A stretch of DNA of 64,000 nt from Calliopum simillimum (taxonomy: Eukaryota > Arthropoda > Insecta > Diptera > Lauxaniidae), in contig OX638370.1 in NCBI GenBank assembly GCA_951812925.1, positions 2,938,001 to 3,002,000 of the forward strand. Direction: 5' to 3'. Positions 23,764 to 34,460 of this stretch are shown here, in pieces. The notes beneath the pieces were generated by a model that saw only the letters and a program-made list of their open reading frames with translations, ran no database searches and was not told the origin of the DNA. Both the position numbers and the translations under genes were made by a program. Each line of letters starts with the position of its first letter. Within the stretch, counting starts at the first letter, position 1.

Positions 23764-24176
23764 GATGATGAGAAAGTCGAAAAATTATGAGAAAGTCGAA
23801 AAATTATGAAAAAGACGAAAAATTATAAAAATTTCGAAAAAAAATTATGAGAAAGTCGAAAAATTATGAAAAAGTCGAAAAATTATGAGAAAGTCGAAAA
23901 ATTATGAAAAAGTCGAAAAATTGTGAGGAATTCGAAGAATTATGAGAAATTCGATATACAATAAAAATTTCGAAAAAAATAAGAGAAAGTCGAAAAATTA
24001 TGAAGAAGTCGAAAATTATGAGAAACTCAAAAAGTTATGAGAAAATCGAAAAATTATGAAAAAGCCGAAAAATTTTGAGAAACTCAAAAAGTTATGAGAA
24101 AGTCGAAAAATGTGGCATAGGTCAAAAAACGATGAGAAAATCGAAAAATTATGAAAAAGTCGAAAAATTATGAAAA
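23764..24176. repeat. minisatellite array 3, GTCGAAAAATTATGAGAAA type
   Basis: About 20 head-to-tail copies of a 19-bp unit, consensus GTCGAAAAATTATGAGAAA, with runs of nearly perfect copies (e.g. 23776-23930) in which GAGAAA and GAAAAA alternate. The better homogeneity suggests more recent expansion than the arrays at 9.8 and 13.1 kb. Confidence 0.93.
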
Positions 24177-26993
24177 AAATCGTTTTTAACAATTTCGTAC
24201 AGAATTTGGAAGATTTTCTTTGTACTATATTTACTTCTTCTTACATACAAAAATATTCTTCTTATTCTTTTCAGGCTGGCAACTCTTTGGAGGACATACT
24301 TAAAACCATAGTAGTACGAAATTTGTGAACCCTTTTGGTATTTTCTTTAATTTTTAAGCCAATTTTACTTAATGATATTTGATTGAATCACAATTCAGGA
24401 AGTAAGGCAACAATAAGACAAAGGCTATGTATCTGATAGCATTACTTTATGCAGCTGTGTTGGAACAAACAAAAAGTGGTAAGGTCACTGGGTGGTTTTT
24501 TTTCTTTTTCGTTTGTGTTAATACAATAATAATGAGCCTTGTGCGTTAATAGAATTATGGCGAGTTTTCTTAAGGAAAGAGAAGAGTTTTTTTCTTTACC
24601 AAAAAAATATTTATTTTTAATATTTCTACTACCCTTAAATATACGCAGTGCCTTTTTTCTTCCGACTCTTTATTTGACAGTTATATTTAAGGTTGCTGCT
24701 ATTTTTAGCTATAAAAGAATTCATATTACTTACATTTAAAAAAAGGGGAAAAATTTATATAGGGTACTTTTGTGCGGCTTCAAATTAGCTTAGGAAGTAA
24801 GCAATTTTTTAAGACTTTCAAAAGGGACATATAATTAAAATGTTGGCTAGTAGACTAATTTGTTTGCATACTTGTGGGAGTATGCTTTTACTTCATGTCG
24901 TAACTTTTAATCATTTTTGTTAGCTTAAAATAGTAGGAAAAATTTAAACTTGAATGGTTATATGTAAGCGGCTTAAGCTTTAAAATGAATGTTTGATATG
25001 GACATTCAAGTTTGTGAGATTTTGTTAAACATTTCGGCAAATTTAGAATATAAGGAGTAGTTTTAAATAATTTATACAATATTACACTTTTTCAGTTTTC
25101 ACTACTTTTCACTTACCAACCGCCTTTAGGTATGCAACATAATTTTTAATAATATTTAAGTTTTACTGACACAATTAAAGCAATTTCCTAATGGACATTG
25201 TGTAAACAATAAACAAACCAATAAATTTCTTTGAAAATTTTGTATTAAACTAACACACATACTATACAAACTAGATGTATATATACATCTAAGAAATACA
25301 TAAATAAATAAATTTTATGACCATACGCTATTCTTTATGATCATAAAATATGGTAACATATTTGTGTGCACAAACGCACACTAGACATGCATATTTCCAT
25401 ATACACGTAAACAAGGACACATACAAGGACCTGCACTCATCATCAACATAAAACTTTAGTGCTTATTCGCCATCACACTTTGGTCGCTGGAATGCAAGTA
25501 AACGCAATCGATGCTGCCAGGGTGATCAAATAAAATTAATTTATTTTTAATATTTTATGGGAATCTGGAAATAGTATTTTTTAATTACTTCAATCAGTTT
25601 GAAGTTCCTTCTACTTCTTTTTTAGTTTTTTGTTTCTTCTCCGTGCATTAGCTAGTTAATTAAGCTCTTTTCTGACATTTTTCGGTCCAAGTTGTCTTTA
25701 TTTGATTTTTGTATAAACCTCTTGAGAACCAAAGCAAAGTTAAATCAGACAATTTCGCATCTATTTCGTATCTATTTACACTAAGAGTAGCTGCTTCATA
25801 AAGTGAAAAGAAACCATAGCCAGAGCTTTTGTCTAGAGAGTATTCAATTCTCAAAACTAATTTTATCGCTTCGCTTAAATTACCAACATCTGGCAACAAT
25901 GGTTTACACTTAAACAAAAGTAACAAGAATATATAGTGCGCCCACTCTATTGCTGTCTTTGTCATATGCGGTGGCCATGCATTTAATGTGTTTTGCTGCA
26001 ATTGTCATTTATATGACTTAATTGCAAAACGCAGGCGGCATGTGGCTACAACAACAACAAAAACAACAATATCAGCTATAGTAATAAGATATATATACAA
26101 AATGGCGACAGAAAAGTGCTTAAATCAATTTTCGCACAAATGACCCTCAATGACATACAAACACAAATTTATATTTACACATGAGCACAAACAGCTACTT
26201 GGGGGTATACACTTTGGAAAAATTTTATTGAAATTTTGAAATTTTTCAGCTAAAGAACTTTTGGGCACAAGCTGTTGTTACATAAAATATAAGCCACTCG
26301 TTTTCCGTCAACTGTTTTTTTTTTTTTTTTCAGTGTATAAGCAGATCAGTGAAAATATAAAAAAAACAAACAGAAAACAAAGCTTTTGCCGCAGTTCACA
26401 TGAGTTCCCGTTTCCGTTCCATTTGCATCGCTCAGTTGTTACGTTAGTGTGAGTGAGTTGGTAGTCAACACACAAACGAGTCATATTCGCAACTTCTGTA
26501 TGATGATTTTGACGACGCCAGTGTTGCCAATGCTATTTGTTCTGTTCCACTTGTTTATAGTTTTTAAGTATAATTTATTTACTGCCATTTTTGTTTTCGT
26601 TACTGTGCTCGCGATGAAGAAAAAAAAAAAAAATGAATGACATGAAGAACATAAGCGGCAACCATATTGAACAGCAGGGCAAGCGCACATCAACATTGCT
26701 GTGTTGGATACATAGTGAAACAATTTATCAAAATAACAATTGCAATATTTAAATGTTGCCGAAATGTATTCATGAGAGAAATTTATAAAAAAAGAAAAGA
26801 AAAAACAAAACTGCAGGACATTGGTCGAGGTCAGGCCTTTTTGTCTTTACTGATAATATAAAAAATGTACAAGATGAAAATTTTAAATTTTGAAACTTTG
26901 CACATGCAAAATCATATCTGAATCTTCACAAATGTTTGATCAAAAATAGCAAAAAAGATTTTTCGAAATGTCTATCATGAAGTCAATTTTGAA
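24177..26993. other. AT-rich non-coding DNA
   Basis: Apart from a doubtful frame at 25660-26001, nothing recognised. T run at 26318-26331, A run at 26619-26633. Confidence 0.55.
25660..26001 (-). CDS. hypothetical 113-codon open frame, unknown
   Basis: A minus-strand frame of 113 codons. Its middle part (LLPDVGNLSEAIKLVLRIEY and KLSDLTLLWFSRGLY) looks more protein-like than most AT-rich chance frames. No family recognised and no splice context is compelling, although an AG acceptor (TTGCAG) lies just upstream near 26001. It may be a chance frame or an unrecognised element fragment. Confidence 0.18.
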   Translation of the reverse strand: MQQNTLNAWPPHMTKTAIEWAHYIFLLLLFKCKPLLPDVGNLSEAIKLVLRIEYSLDKSSGYGFFSLYEAATLSVNRYEIDAKLSDLTLLWFSRGLYKNQIKTTWTEKCQKRA

Positions 26994-27352
26994 ACTCGAA
27001 AAATGAAAAGAAAGTCGAAAAATTATGGGAAAGTCGAAATATAAGAAAGTCCTAAAATTTTGAGATAGTCGAAAAATTGTGAGAAAGTCGAAAAATTATG
27101 AAAAAGGCGAAAAATTATGAGGAAGTAGAAAAATTTTGAGAAAGTCGAAAAATGTTGAAAAAGTCCATAAATAATGAGAAATGCAAAAAATTATGAGAAA
27201 GTCGGAAAATGCTGAAAAATTATGAGAAAATCAAAATATTATGAGAAAGTCGAAAAATGTGGCAAAAGTCTAAAAACGATAGGTATAAAATTCGAAAAAT
27301 TATGAAAAAGTAGAAATAATTATCAGAATGTCGAAAAATTATGAAAAAGGCG
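26994..27352. repeat. minisatellite array 4, GTCGAAAAATTATGAGAAA type
   Basis: The same 19-bp unit as at 23764-24176 but more degenerate. Both arrays share odd variants such as GTCGAAAAATGTGGCA followed by GTCxAAAAACGAT (24102-24140 and 27246-27285), which implies a common ancestral array and not independent origins. Confidence 0.9.
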
Positions 27353-27619
27353 AAAGCTAATTCTCATTAATTTTAACTTCGGAGTATGATCAAAAGTTAG
27401 CATTATCTTTGCAAGTGCAGAGCATGACTTAAAATATTTGGCTCCTTTTTTTCCCAGGATATAGACCCGATTAAAATCCTCAAGTACATTAAAGCCTCTT
27501 AATGGAAGAAGAAAACGAGAATCGCAGCACAACAACCAGTGTATTAGCTAAAATATGATTATGAAATTATATAAAATAAGAACACCTCGTATCAAAGAAG
27601 GAATTGTATTCATGTTTTT

Positions 27620-27740
27620 GTATATATTTAGAGAAGGGATTTACACAGCCATCAAAAGGAGGGATCACAATGGACCAACAATATGGTCTAAGTGGAAGTC
27701 GGCTTGTCTGCTGACGACGCCCTCATAACCTAACCTAACT
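27620..27740 (+). repeat. possible 3' end of a non-LTR retrotransposon
   Basis: GGTCTAAGTGGAAGTCGG followed by TGACGACGCCCTCATAACC and CTAACCTAAC resembles a short 3' end seen repeatedly in fly genomic sequences, as I recall it. No coding domain or poly-A tail remains. Confidence 0.3.
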
Positions 27741-27900
27741 TATGATCAAAAATCCAGATGTCTCAAAAAACAAGTAAGACTTAAAAAAAACACTTTCGAT
27801 GCAGAAAATTAAACAATTGCTTGGATGCCAATTTTCTACAACGACTTTGAAGAATATACTTTCGCATATACATAAAAAAACTGCAATGTTTCGAACTCAC

Positions 27901-28018
27901 TTCACATCTCGCAGTGATTCAAGTGGCAGCATTAAACCAATATAGCGCACCAAAATGGCATCATTGTCAACATTGAAGTGTTGCCATGGTTGCCCAACAT
28001 CGGAATCGAACTTGTTTT
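27901..28018 (-). CDS. candidate internal coding exon, product unknown
   Basis: On the minus strand an AC-repeat tract ends in CACAG, and the following 118 nt are open as NKFDSDVGQPWQHFNVDN followed by DAILVRYIGLML and PLESLRDV. The donor is AA|GTGAGT, so the upstream intron would be phase 1 and the downstream intron phase 2. Codon use and residue balance look coding, unlike nearby AT-rich frames. The frame actually stays open upstream through the AC repeat (28140-28019), so the exon could be longer. I do not recognise the family. It is not MMP-like, so it would belong to another minus-strand gene or an alternative transcript. Confidence 0.35.
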
Positions 28019-28540
28019 CTGTGTGTGTGTGTGTGTGTATGTGCAACGCTTCTTTAACACCAAAAAGGATACGATCATAAAATGCGCAACGGATACAAGC
28101 AATTAAATTGTTTGTATTGGACAAAAAAAAAAGAATTTTTTCGTGGCAACATTTTATTGAAAGGATGCTTAAAACGAGTGACATGGAATGAAGAGCACTT
28201 TTGCGCTTTTGTTATGCTGTTTATCTAAGAGAAGGAGGCGAATTTGAGATGTAAGGACTTAGTGGATAACATAGAATGTTAAAAATGCTAAAAATTATTA
28301 AACTTTCGATAATTGCAACAAAAAAATTCTTTACCTACGCCTATTAAGAGCATAATTAGCTATGAATAAATTTCAACAAAAACCAAAACAAGTAATTTCT
28401 TCAACAATTTATCGTTTGCGAATTAAAGCCGAAAATTTATGGCAATTTCACTTAAACTTCACCACAATTCAAAGTATATCATATCTTTCATATTTTCATG
28501 CACTTAATCTCGAAATCTTTGCAAATAAATGTACTCTTAC

Positions 28541-28634
28541 CGGAACATCGCACTCACACACACAAATTGTTTCGTGACCCGAATGCATTTTTCCTCCGAC
28601 AAAGTAAAAATGTACCCACGTGTCCGTTAACAAT
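28541..28634 (-). CDS. weak candidate coding exon, product unknown
   Basis: A minus-strand stretch of 94 nt lies between an AAAAG acceptor and CCG|GTAAGA donor and reads LLTDTWVHFYFVGGKMHSGH followed by a cysteine-rich end (CVCECDVP). Its phases do not join directly to the candidate exon at 27901-28018, so if both are real a further exon lies between them or the splice choices differ. Neighbouring minus-strand DNA up to about 28930 is also unusually open in several frames. Confidence 0.18.
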
Positions 28635-29582
28635 CTTTTCGAGCGCATAATAAAAAAAAAACCAGCAAACAAAAACACGATGAATGCGTGTATCCTGGTT
28701 GCGTTTCATGTCAATCTTAATCTTAAAAGGATTTTTACTACCGACGCCTTTTAATTCGAAAAAATATAAAAAAAAACTCGCACAGCGTCCATAAAACGAA
28801 GTGACTTTGGCATCAAAATGACAACGATATCCGCCAAGCGCACACATACACACACACACAAAGAAATAATAGCTCGATGGCATATCCTTGCTGATCCCGA
28901 TGGAAGTGAATGCTGCTGCTGAAATGCAACACTACGTACGCGTCATAAAATTACTTTTTGTCTGAGTAAAAACATGATTTTTTACGTCAAATGTAAAAAT
29001 AAAAATTAAGGAAGATGGAAAACAAAACCGTAAAAATGCATTTCACCAGCATTGTTGCACGTTTGACGCCCTTTCCCCGAAGGTACACGCCCATTTTCAT
29101 GATATCCTTCTTAGTGCAATGTTTCACTCACCAAAGAGAGTTTTTTTTTTGTTTTTAATTAGAAAAATCTATCGATAGAATAATGCAGCGATACTGTTTA
29201 AAATTTATTTTTTTTTATCAAAAGCTACCGCTTTTGAGCAAACTGCAGCTGGAGCAGAAAATTTACTATCATATGAACTCGATATCATAAGAAAAATTCT
29301 CAAATTATCTAGAAATCTCAAACGATAAGAAACCAGTACTACTTGCTCAGTATGTGAACTTCCGGTTTTGAGCTTAAAGAAAATTTGCAAAATGTGTGTT
29401 TAATCCTGAGCACTAATTATATTGAGTAAAATGAAATTTTATCAACAATAAAACTCAAATTATAAACGTGAATTAAAAACTTTTGAAGGACAAATTTCCC
29501 CAAGTTAAAGATATGACTCAATAAGTTTTATAAAGTGAGCGAAATCATAAAATTAAAAATAAAAGTTTTCTTAATTAAATAT
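28635..29582. other. unassigned DNA upstream (minus strand) of the candidate exons, then AT-rich DNA
   Basis: 28690-29110 is less AT-rich and open in several minus-strand frames (for example DMKRNQDTRIH near 28710 and ADIVVILMPKSLRFMDAV near 28810), but no consistent exon chain could be built. 29110-29574 is plain AT-rich DNA. Confidence 0.3.
29575..29582. repeat. 8-bp target-site duplication, left of the foldback element
   Basis: TTAAATAT, identical to 31791-31798. Confidence 0.85.
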
Positions 29583-31790
29583 TAGTGTGTATTGAAATAT
29601 ATGGGCGAGTTTTAAAACCCAATTCCACACTCAAATTATGAAAGAAGAAAGATAAACAACTCAGGAAATATAAATTTTTTGACTTTAAAATAAATTCCTA
29701 GCTGGCCAAATGGCCATTGTTTATAAAAACCGAGTGATTTTGCACTGGAGCCTATCTAACGGTAAATTTTTTTCCAAAAAACACCATAGATATCGATTTG
29801 TGGTCTAAAATAACTTATGTGTGCAAATTTTCAGAGAGATCGTATGACGTGCAGGAGTGTCAGCAAAGGAATAAGAAACGATTATCTTCAATGAAACGAA
29901 TACTTTTTGTACTGGAGCCTATCTAACGGCAGATTTTTTTCCAAAAAACACTGCAGATCTCAGTTTGTAGTCGAAAACAACTTATGTTTGCAATTTTTCA
30001 GAGAGATTGTATGACGTGCAGGAGTGCCAGCAAAGAAAAAAAAGCACTCATTTTCAATCAAATGTTTAATTTTTGTACTAGAGTCCACCTAACGATTCAT
30101 TTTTTCAAAAAAAACTTGTGGTACTTGATTCGTCATAAAAAATAAACAATGCACCCAAATTTTAAGATAGGTGGAACGACGTGTGGGAGTGTCAGCGAAG
30201 GATTAAAAAATGGTATACAGCGATTTCTTGCCTATCGTAACAAGATCTGCCACACTCCTTCCGATTTCGCTGAAATTTGGTACATGGTAATCGTATTGAG
30301 CACGGCGTATTTCATTTTCAAAATCTTTCGAGGAATTTAAAATGATGTAAATTACAAAAAAACCTACATTATACGAAATGTTGCATATACTGAAATGTTA
30401 AAAAAATCATTACTCCTATACCATTAATGGTACCATCCAAATTTTAGATTCATTTGAAAGGTAATTTTGTCTCCTTTTTTAAAAAATTATTTTGAAAGGT
30501 CGAAAATAGGTACTATAGCGTTTTTAGTAGTTTAGTACTAAAATAGTAGTAAATTTAGTAATTTTTATCAAATACAAAACACTTTTACTTGTACGCATAG
30601 AATGATTCAATCCCTTTCTAAAAATGATCCAAACATAAAAATGAGATAAGAAATGTTCCAGCTATGGGCCATTTTCTGATCGGACCTTTTTTTAAATTTT
30701 CAAAAAATCATAACTTCTAAGCCTCGAGACATACCAATTTTCTCTCTTTTTTGACTGAAAGATTATTTTTTTTTCTTTCCAAAAAAAATATTTTGTAAGG
30801 TAACAAAAGTGTACACAGGCACGTTTTTTGTAGTTTAGTACTAAAATAGTAATAAATGTAGTACTTTTTATCAACTACAAAAAATTTTATTTTCAGCTTA
30901 TAGCCTGATTCAATGCCTTTCCAAAACAGGTCTAAACATGAAAATTGGTTTAGAAATGGCCAAGTTATTGGTAATTATTTGAGGAGAGTTTGTTACATTT
31001 TACCTATTTTTCGACTTTTTGCACCCCTCCAAAAGCCACAAAAAGAATCGCAAATTTTTTTTTTTGCCATTTTTCAAAGTTTAAGCATGAAACGAAACCA
31101 TGTACCAAATTTCAGCGATATCGGAAGGGGTGTGGCAGATCTTGTTACGATAGGCATGAAATGGCTGTATACCATTTTTTAATCCTTGGCTGACACTCCC
31201 ACACGTCGTTCCACCAATCTTAAAATTTGGGTGCATAGTTTATTTTTTATGACGAATCAAGTACCACAAGTTTTTTTTGAAAAAATGAATCGTTAGGTGG
31301 ACTCTAGTACAAAAATTAAACGTTTGATTGAAAATAAGTGCTTTTTTTCTTTGCTGACACTCCTGCACGTCATACAATCTCTCTGAAAAATTGCATACAT
31401 AAGTTGTTTTCGACTACGAACTGAGATCTGTAGTGTTTTTTGGAAAAAAAATCTGCCGTTAGATAGGCTCCAGTACAAAAAGTATTCGTTTCATTGAAGA
31501 TAATCGTTTCTTATTCCTCTGCTGACGCTCCTGCACGTCATACGAACTCTCTGAAAATTTGCACACATAAGTTATTTTAGACCACAAATCGATATCTATG
31601 GTGTTTTTGGGAAAAAAATTTACCGTAACATAGGCTCCAGTACAAAATCACTCGTTTTTTATAAACGATGGCCATTTGGCCAGCTAGGAATTTATTTTAA
31701 AGTAAAAATATGTATATTCCCTGAATTTTTTATCTCTCTTCTTTCATAATTTGAGTGTGGAATTGGGTGTTCGTTTTTCGATACACACTA
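29583..31790. mobile_element. 2.2-kb hAT-like foldback element with ~700-bp terminal inverted repeats
   Basis: The left arm 29583-30288 and right arm 31097-31790 are inverted copies at high identity, around an ~810-bp centre. The outer ends read TAGTGTGTATTGAAA and, reversed, TAGTGTGTATCGAAA. Both fit the hAT end consensus (T/C)A(A/G)NG. Identical 8-bp TTAAATAT flanks both sides (29575-29582 and 31791-31798), the duplication length used by hAT transposases. Each arm holds three tandem ~170-bp sub-repeats built on CTGGAGCCTATCTAACGG and GACGTGCAGGAGTGTCAGC. The centre carries a further direct repeat (GTAGTTTAGTACTAAAATAG at ~30525 and ~30831). No transposase remains, so it is non-autonomous. 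Confidence 0.92.
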
Positions 31791-31798
31791 TTAAATAT
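31791..31798. repeat. 8-bp target-site duplication, right of the foldback element
   Basis: TTAAATAT, identical to 29575-29582. Confidence 0.85.
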
Positions 31799-32698
31799 AT
31801 TAAATTTTTTTAAACGTTCGATTCCTCGTTCAAACATCGATATCTACTTCAAGTCGATATAAAAAAAAAAAAAACAATGATTGCTTGAAGAACGCCACCA
31901 CTCTTATCAAGGAAGCAGAAACATTGCACTTTCATGATGGTGGTGATGTTACATGGACATATAGTACTACTTGAAGCTATTAACAATAATGTCTCAAGTA
32001 CAACAAAAGGATTGCTTTTATTGTTGTTTTGTTGTGTTCTTAATATCATTAAAATTGTAGCATAAGCAAAATGCTACTTTCTTGAAAAGATTCCTTCAAT
32101 CGTGCTACGTTGTTGGCTTTGTTGTTTTGTTAGCAAATTGCATTCGAGCATGCATTACGGAGGACAACCGTTTACTTGGTATATGCTAAAAAGTGGAAAT
32201 AAATTAATACTTATTTTTATGCAGGTCTCTAAGTTTAACAAAATTGCACTAGTTTGTGATTCTACAACTCCCACTCACAGTCGGCTAAATCTTCTATAGA
32301 CGACTCTTAAGCTCGATGAATTTATTTGGCGGTAAAGGCATTATTAATCAAATTTTCATAGGAATAGCTGTTATTCGGGGATATTTTTCTCAATTCACGA
32401 TTTACCTTGAAAACTGTGATTGATTGGGGAAAAAAACAGCTGACAACATTTAGCTTACATTTTTTATTTTTATCCACTTTAAAATGCAATCACATTTTTC
32501 CAACACGATGTATCAACGAACCGGACATCCGTTGACATGTGATATGCCAGACGAAAAGTAATAAAAGCTGCGCCTAAAAACCTACTTTTGACTTGTAGAA
32601 AATGAGATAGGTTTGTAACGAACCTTTTTGCCAGCGGTTTTGCTCGCCGGTAGGGGTTCGGCTACAAAAATTTATAAAAGAAAAGGAAATGTGGTATC
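31799..32698. other. AT-rich non-coding DNA
   Basis: A run at ~31861-31874. No gene recognised. Confidence 0.5.
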
Positions 32699-33548
32699 GG
32701 GGTAAAGTGGGTAATTTTTCATGGGGTAAAGTGGGAAATGTTATTTCACGATTGCTAGTCCCCACTTGTCAACGTATGAAACTATTTCATAATCCAAATA
32801 AGTGTTGTACATTTATATTGTGAGTAAGCACTCCGGAAAAGCTAAGCGAGTTGCAAAAAGAAGCTGAGAAAAGTTTAACAAATAAACGGAAGAAAGGGGG
32901 AAACGAATCACAAAAAATCGATTACCAGGAGCAAAAAAGCACCACCAGCAAAGAAAGCATCAAAAAAGAAACAAAGAAATTCTAGTTCAGATGAAGATCG
33001 TGATTTTTGCACCATTTGCATGGAACTCATGCCCGAAATTACGACCAGATTCAATACTATCAAATGCAACCTAAAGGATTGTCAACGCCCATTTCACTTG
33101 AAATGCGTTAATCTCACTACAAGCTTCTTTTATTACTTATACTGTGACTCGGACTTTGATGTTTCATCAGAGAACGACGAATAAGCTACTATTTCACAAA
33201 TTTTTTTTAACACAATTTTTCATATATTTTTTTCCAGCAAAATCATTATTTCTATTTTGACTTACAATAAAGATATTAGAACTTTTTTCCAACATTTGTA
33301 TTCGTTTTTATGAGTTTTGAAAGTTTCCCACTTTACCCCACAATTTTTAATTTTTGCCATTTTGGGCATCCTCGATCAAAGCGTCGTACTCAACAGAAAA
33401 TCCATATTTTCGGTTCGTTTCTTCAGCAAAAATATAGCTTATTTAATTTTCTTTATTATAAGAAGTTGAAACATGAAAAAATAAGAAGTTTTGTTCATTT
33501 TATGGAGCTTCGAAAAAAAATTTCCCACTCTACCCCAGTTTCCCCTAA
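32699..33548 (+). mobile_element. pogo-like DNA transposon, internally deleted
   Basis: Inverted termini built on GGGGTAAAGTGGGAAA occur doubled at each end: 32699-32711 and 32723-32737 on the left, 33325-33340 and 33521-33545 on the right. The right end finishes CCCAGTTTCCCCTA, so the outer boundary may be at a TA near 33546. Between them only the C-terminal tail of a transposase survives (32981-33184). The size of ~850 bp against ~2-3 kb for intact pogo-family members implies a large internal deletion including the DDE domain. Confidence 0.72.
32981..33184 (+). pseudogene. C-terminal zinc-binding tail of a pogo-like transposase
   Basis: An open frame to a TAA stop reads SSSDEDRDFCTICMELMPE, then cysteine/histidine ligands in the order C-x2-C, C-x4-C, H-x2-C, and a final CDSDFD acidic end. 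This PHD-like tail after a serine/lysine-rich linker is usual at the end of pogo/Tigger/jerky-type transposases. There is no DDE catalytic core upstream within the element; the preceding frame is lysine-rich linker only. The 5' boundary of homology is uncertain. Confidence 0.6.
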
Positions 33549-34460
33549 TAAATAAAACACGTCTCTCTACTCCCCACCACTGCTCCTCCGTCGCTCCCTT
33601 CGCCGCTAGCCGTGGCTTAGTTGAGTGAAGTAGTGGTTAGTTGTCTCGCTCTCACCTAACGCAATAGTATTCTCTTGAACGCGTACTCTCTAGTCGTGGG
33701 TAGCTGATATCGAATCAGGCTGCTCACACTTAACTAGCCATACTTTTCTCACCACATGTTATTTTCTATCCTTCTGCATCTCTTTTTCGGAGAGCACATC
33801 TGCTATCAACTATCGGGGTTGATCGTGAGGCTGTTACCTCAACTTACACTTTAGCCGTGAGCTGCTGATTTATTATCGGGCCTCCCACGCCTAATGTGGT
33901 GGTTTTATTTTTGCCACTGAGCATTATCCCTATATACTACGCTCACGCTATTGCCTACAATGCTCTCCTATGCACGTCTAAGTAGCCCATATTAAACTCA
34001 CTACTCTGCTGTTTGCATACCCGACTCCATTTGAGACTAGATAGCTCCCACGAATAACTGATATATTATCCGGCTACTCTTTTGTGTGACCCCTCATCCC
34101 TGTACACAGACAACTGGTTTAATATCGGGCTACGTGTGTTTAGTGCGGCGGTTTCTACGCTACTACGCCCCACTACTTCTATTACACCTACTTTGCTTTA
34201 CTTTATCAAATATTTTATTTCCTTGCGGCTTACCGCTTTATTTGCTACTTTTGCTTACTGCTGCTGTTGTTTACCGGTCACTGGCCATGTAAAGACTGTT
34301 TCGATCAACTGCTTTGTGTCCAAATTTATTTTCTGTATCTGTGATATCAAACAGATCGAACGACAGCTGCGTGTCAAAAACAGCTGTTGCGCAGTGTTGC
34401 TGTTGCGTCTGGTTTTGGTGCAGGCTTATTTTTCTTGGCTAAGTACTTATTTACCATAAT
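33549..34460. repeat. GC-richer, pyrimidine-rich tract of unknown origin
   Basis: This block begins immediately after the pogo-like element and stands out from its surroundings by C+T richness. The phrase CTGATxTATTATCGGGCT recurs in diverged form near 33701, 33864, 34055 and 34109, usually followed by CACxCxTAxTGTGGTGG-like sequence. This suggests degenerate repeats or a retroelement LTR/UTR. The frame at 34082-34459 is hydrophobic and leucine/cysteine-rich with no domain. Confidence 0.4.

Noticed and set aside
27728..27740. CCTAACCTAAC as an interstitial telomere repeat
   Set aside because: Only two CCTAA units, and flies lack the TTAGG telomere repeat; it fits the end of a dispersed repeat better.
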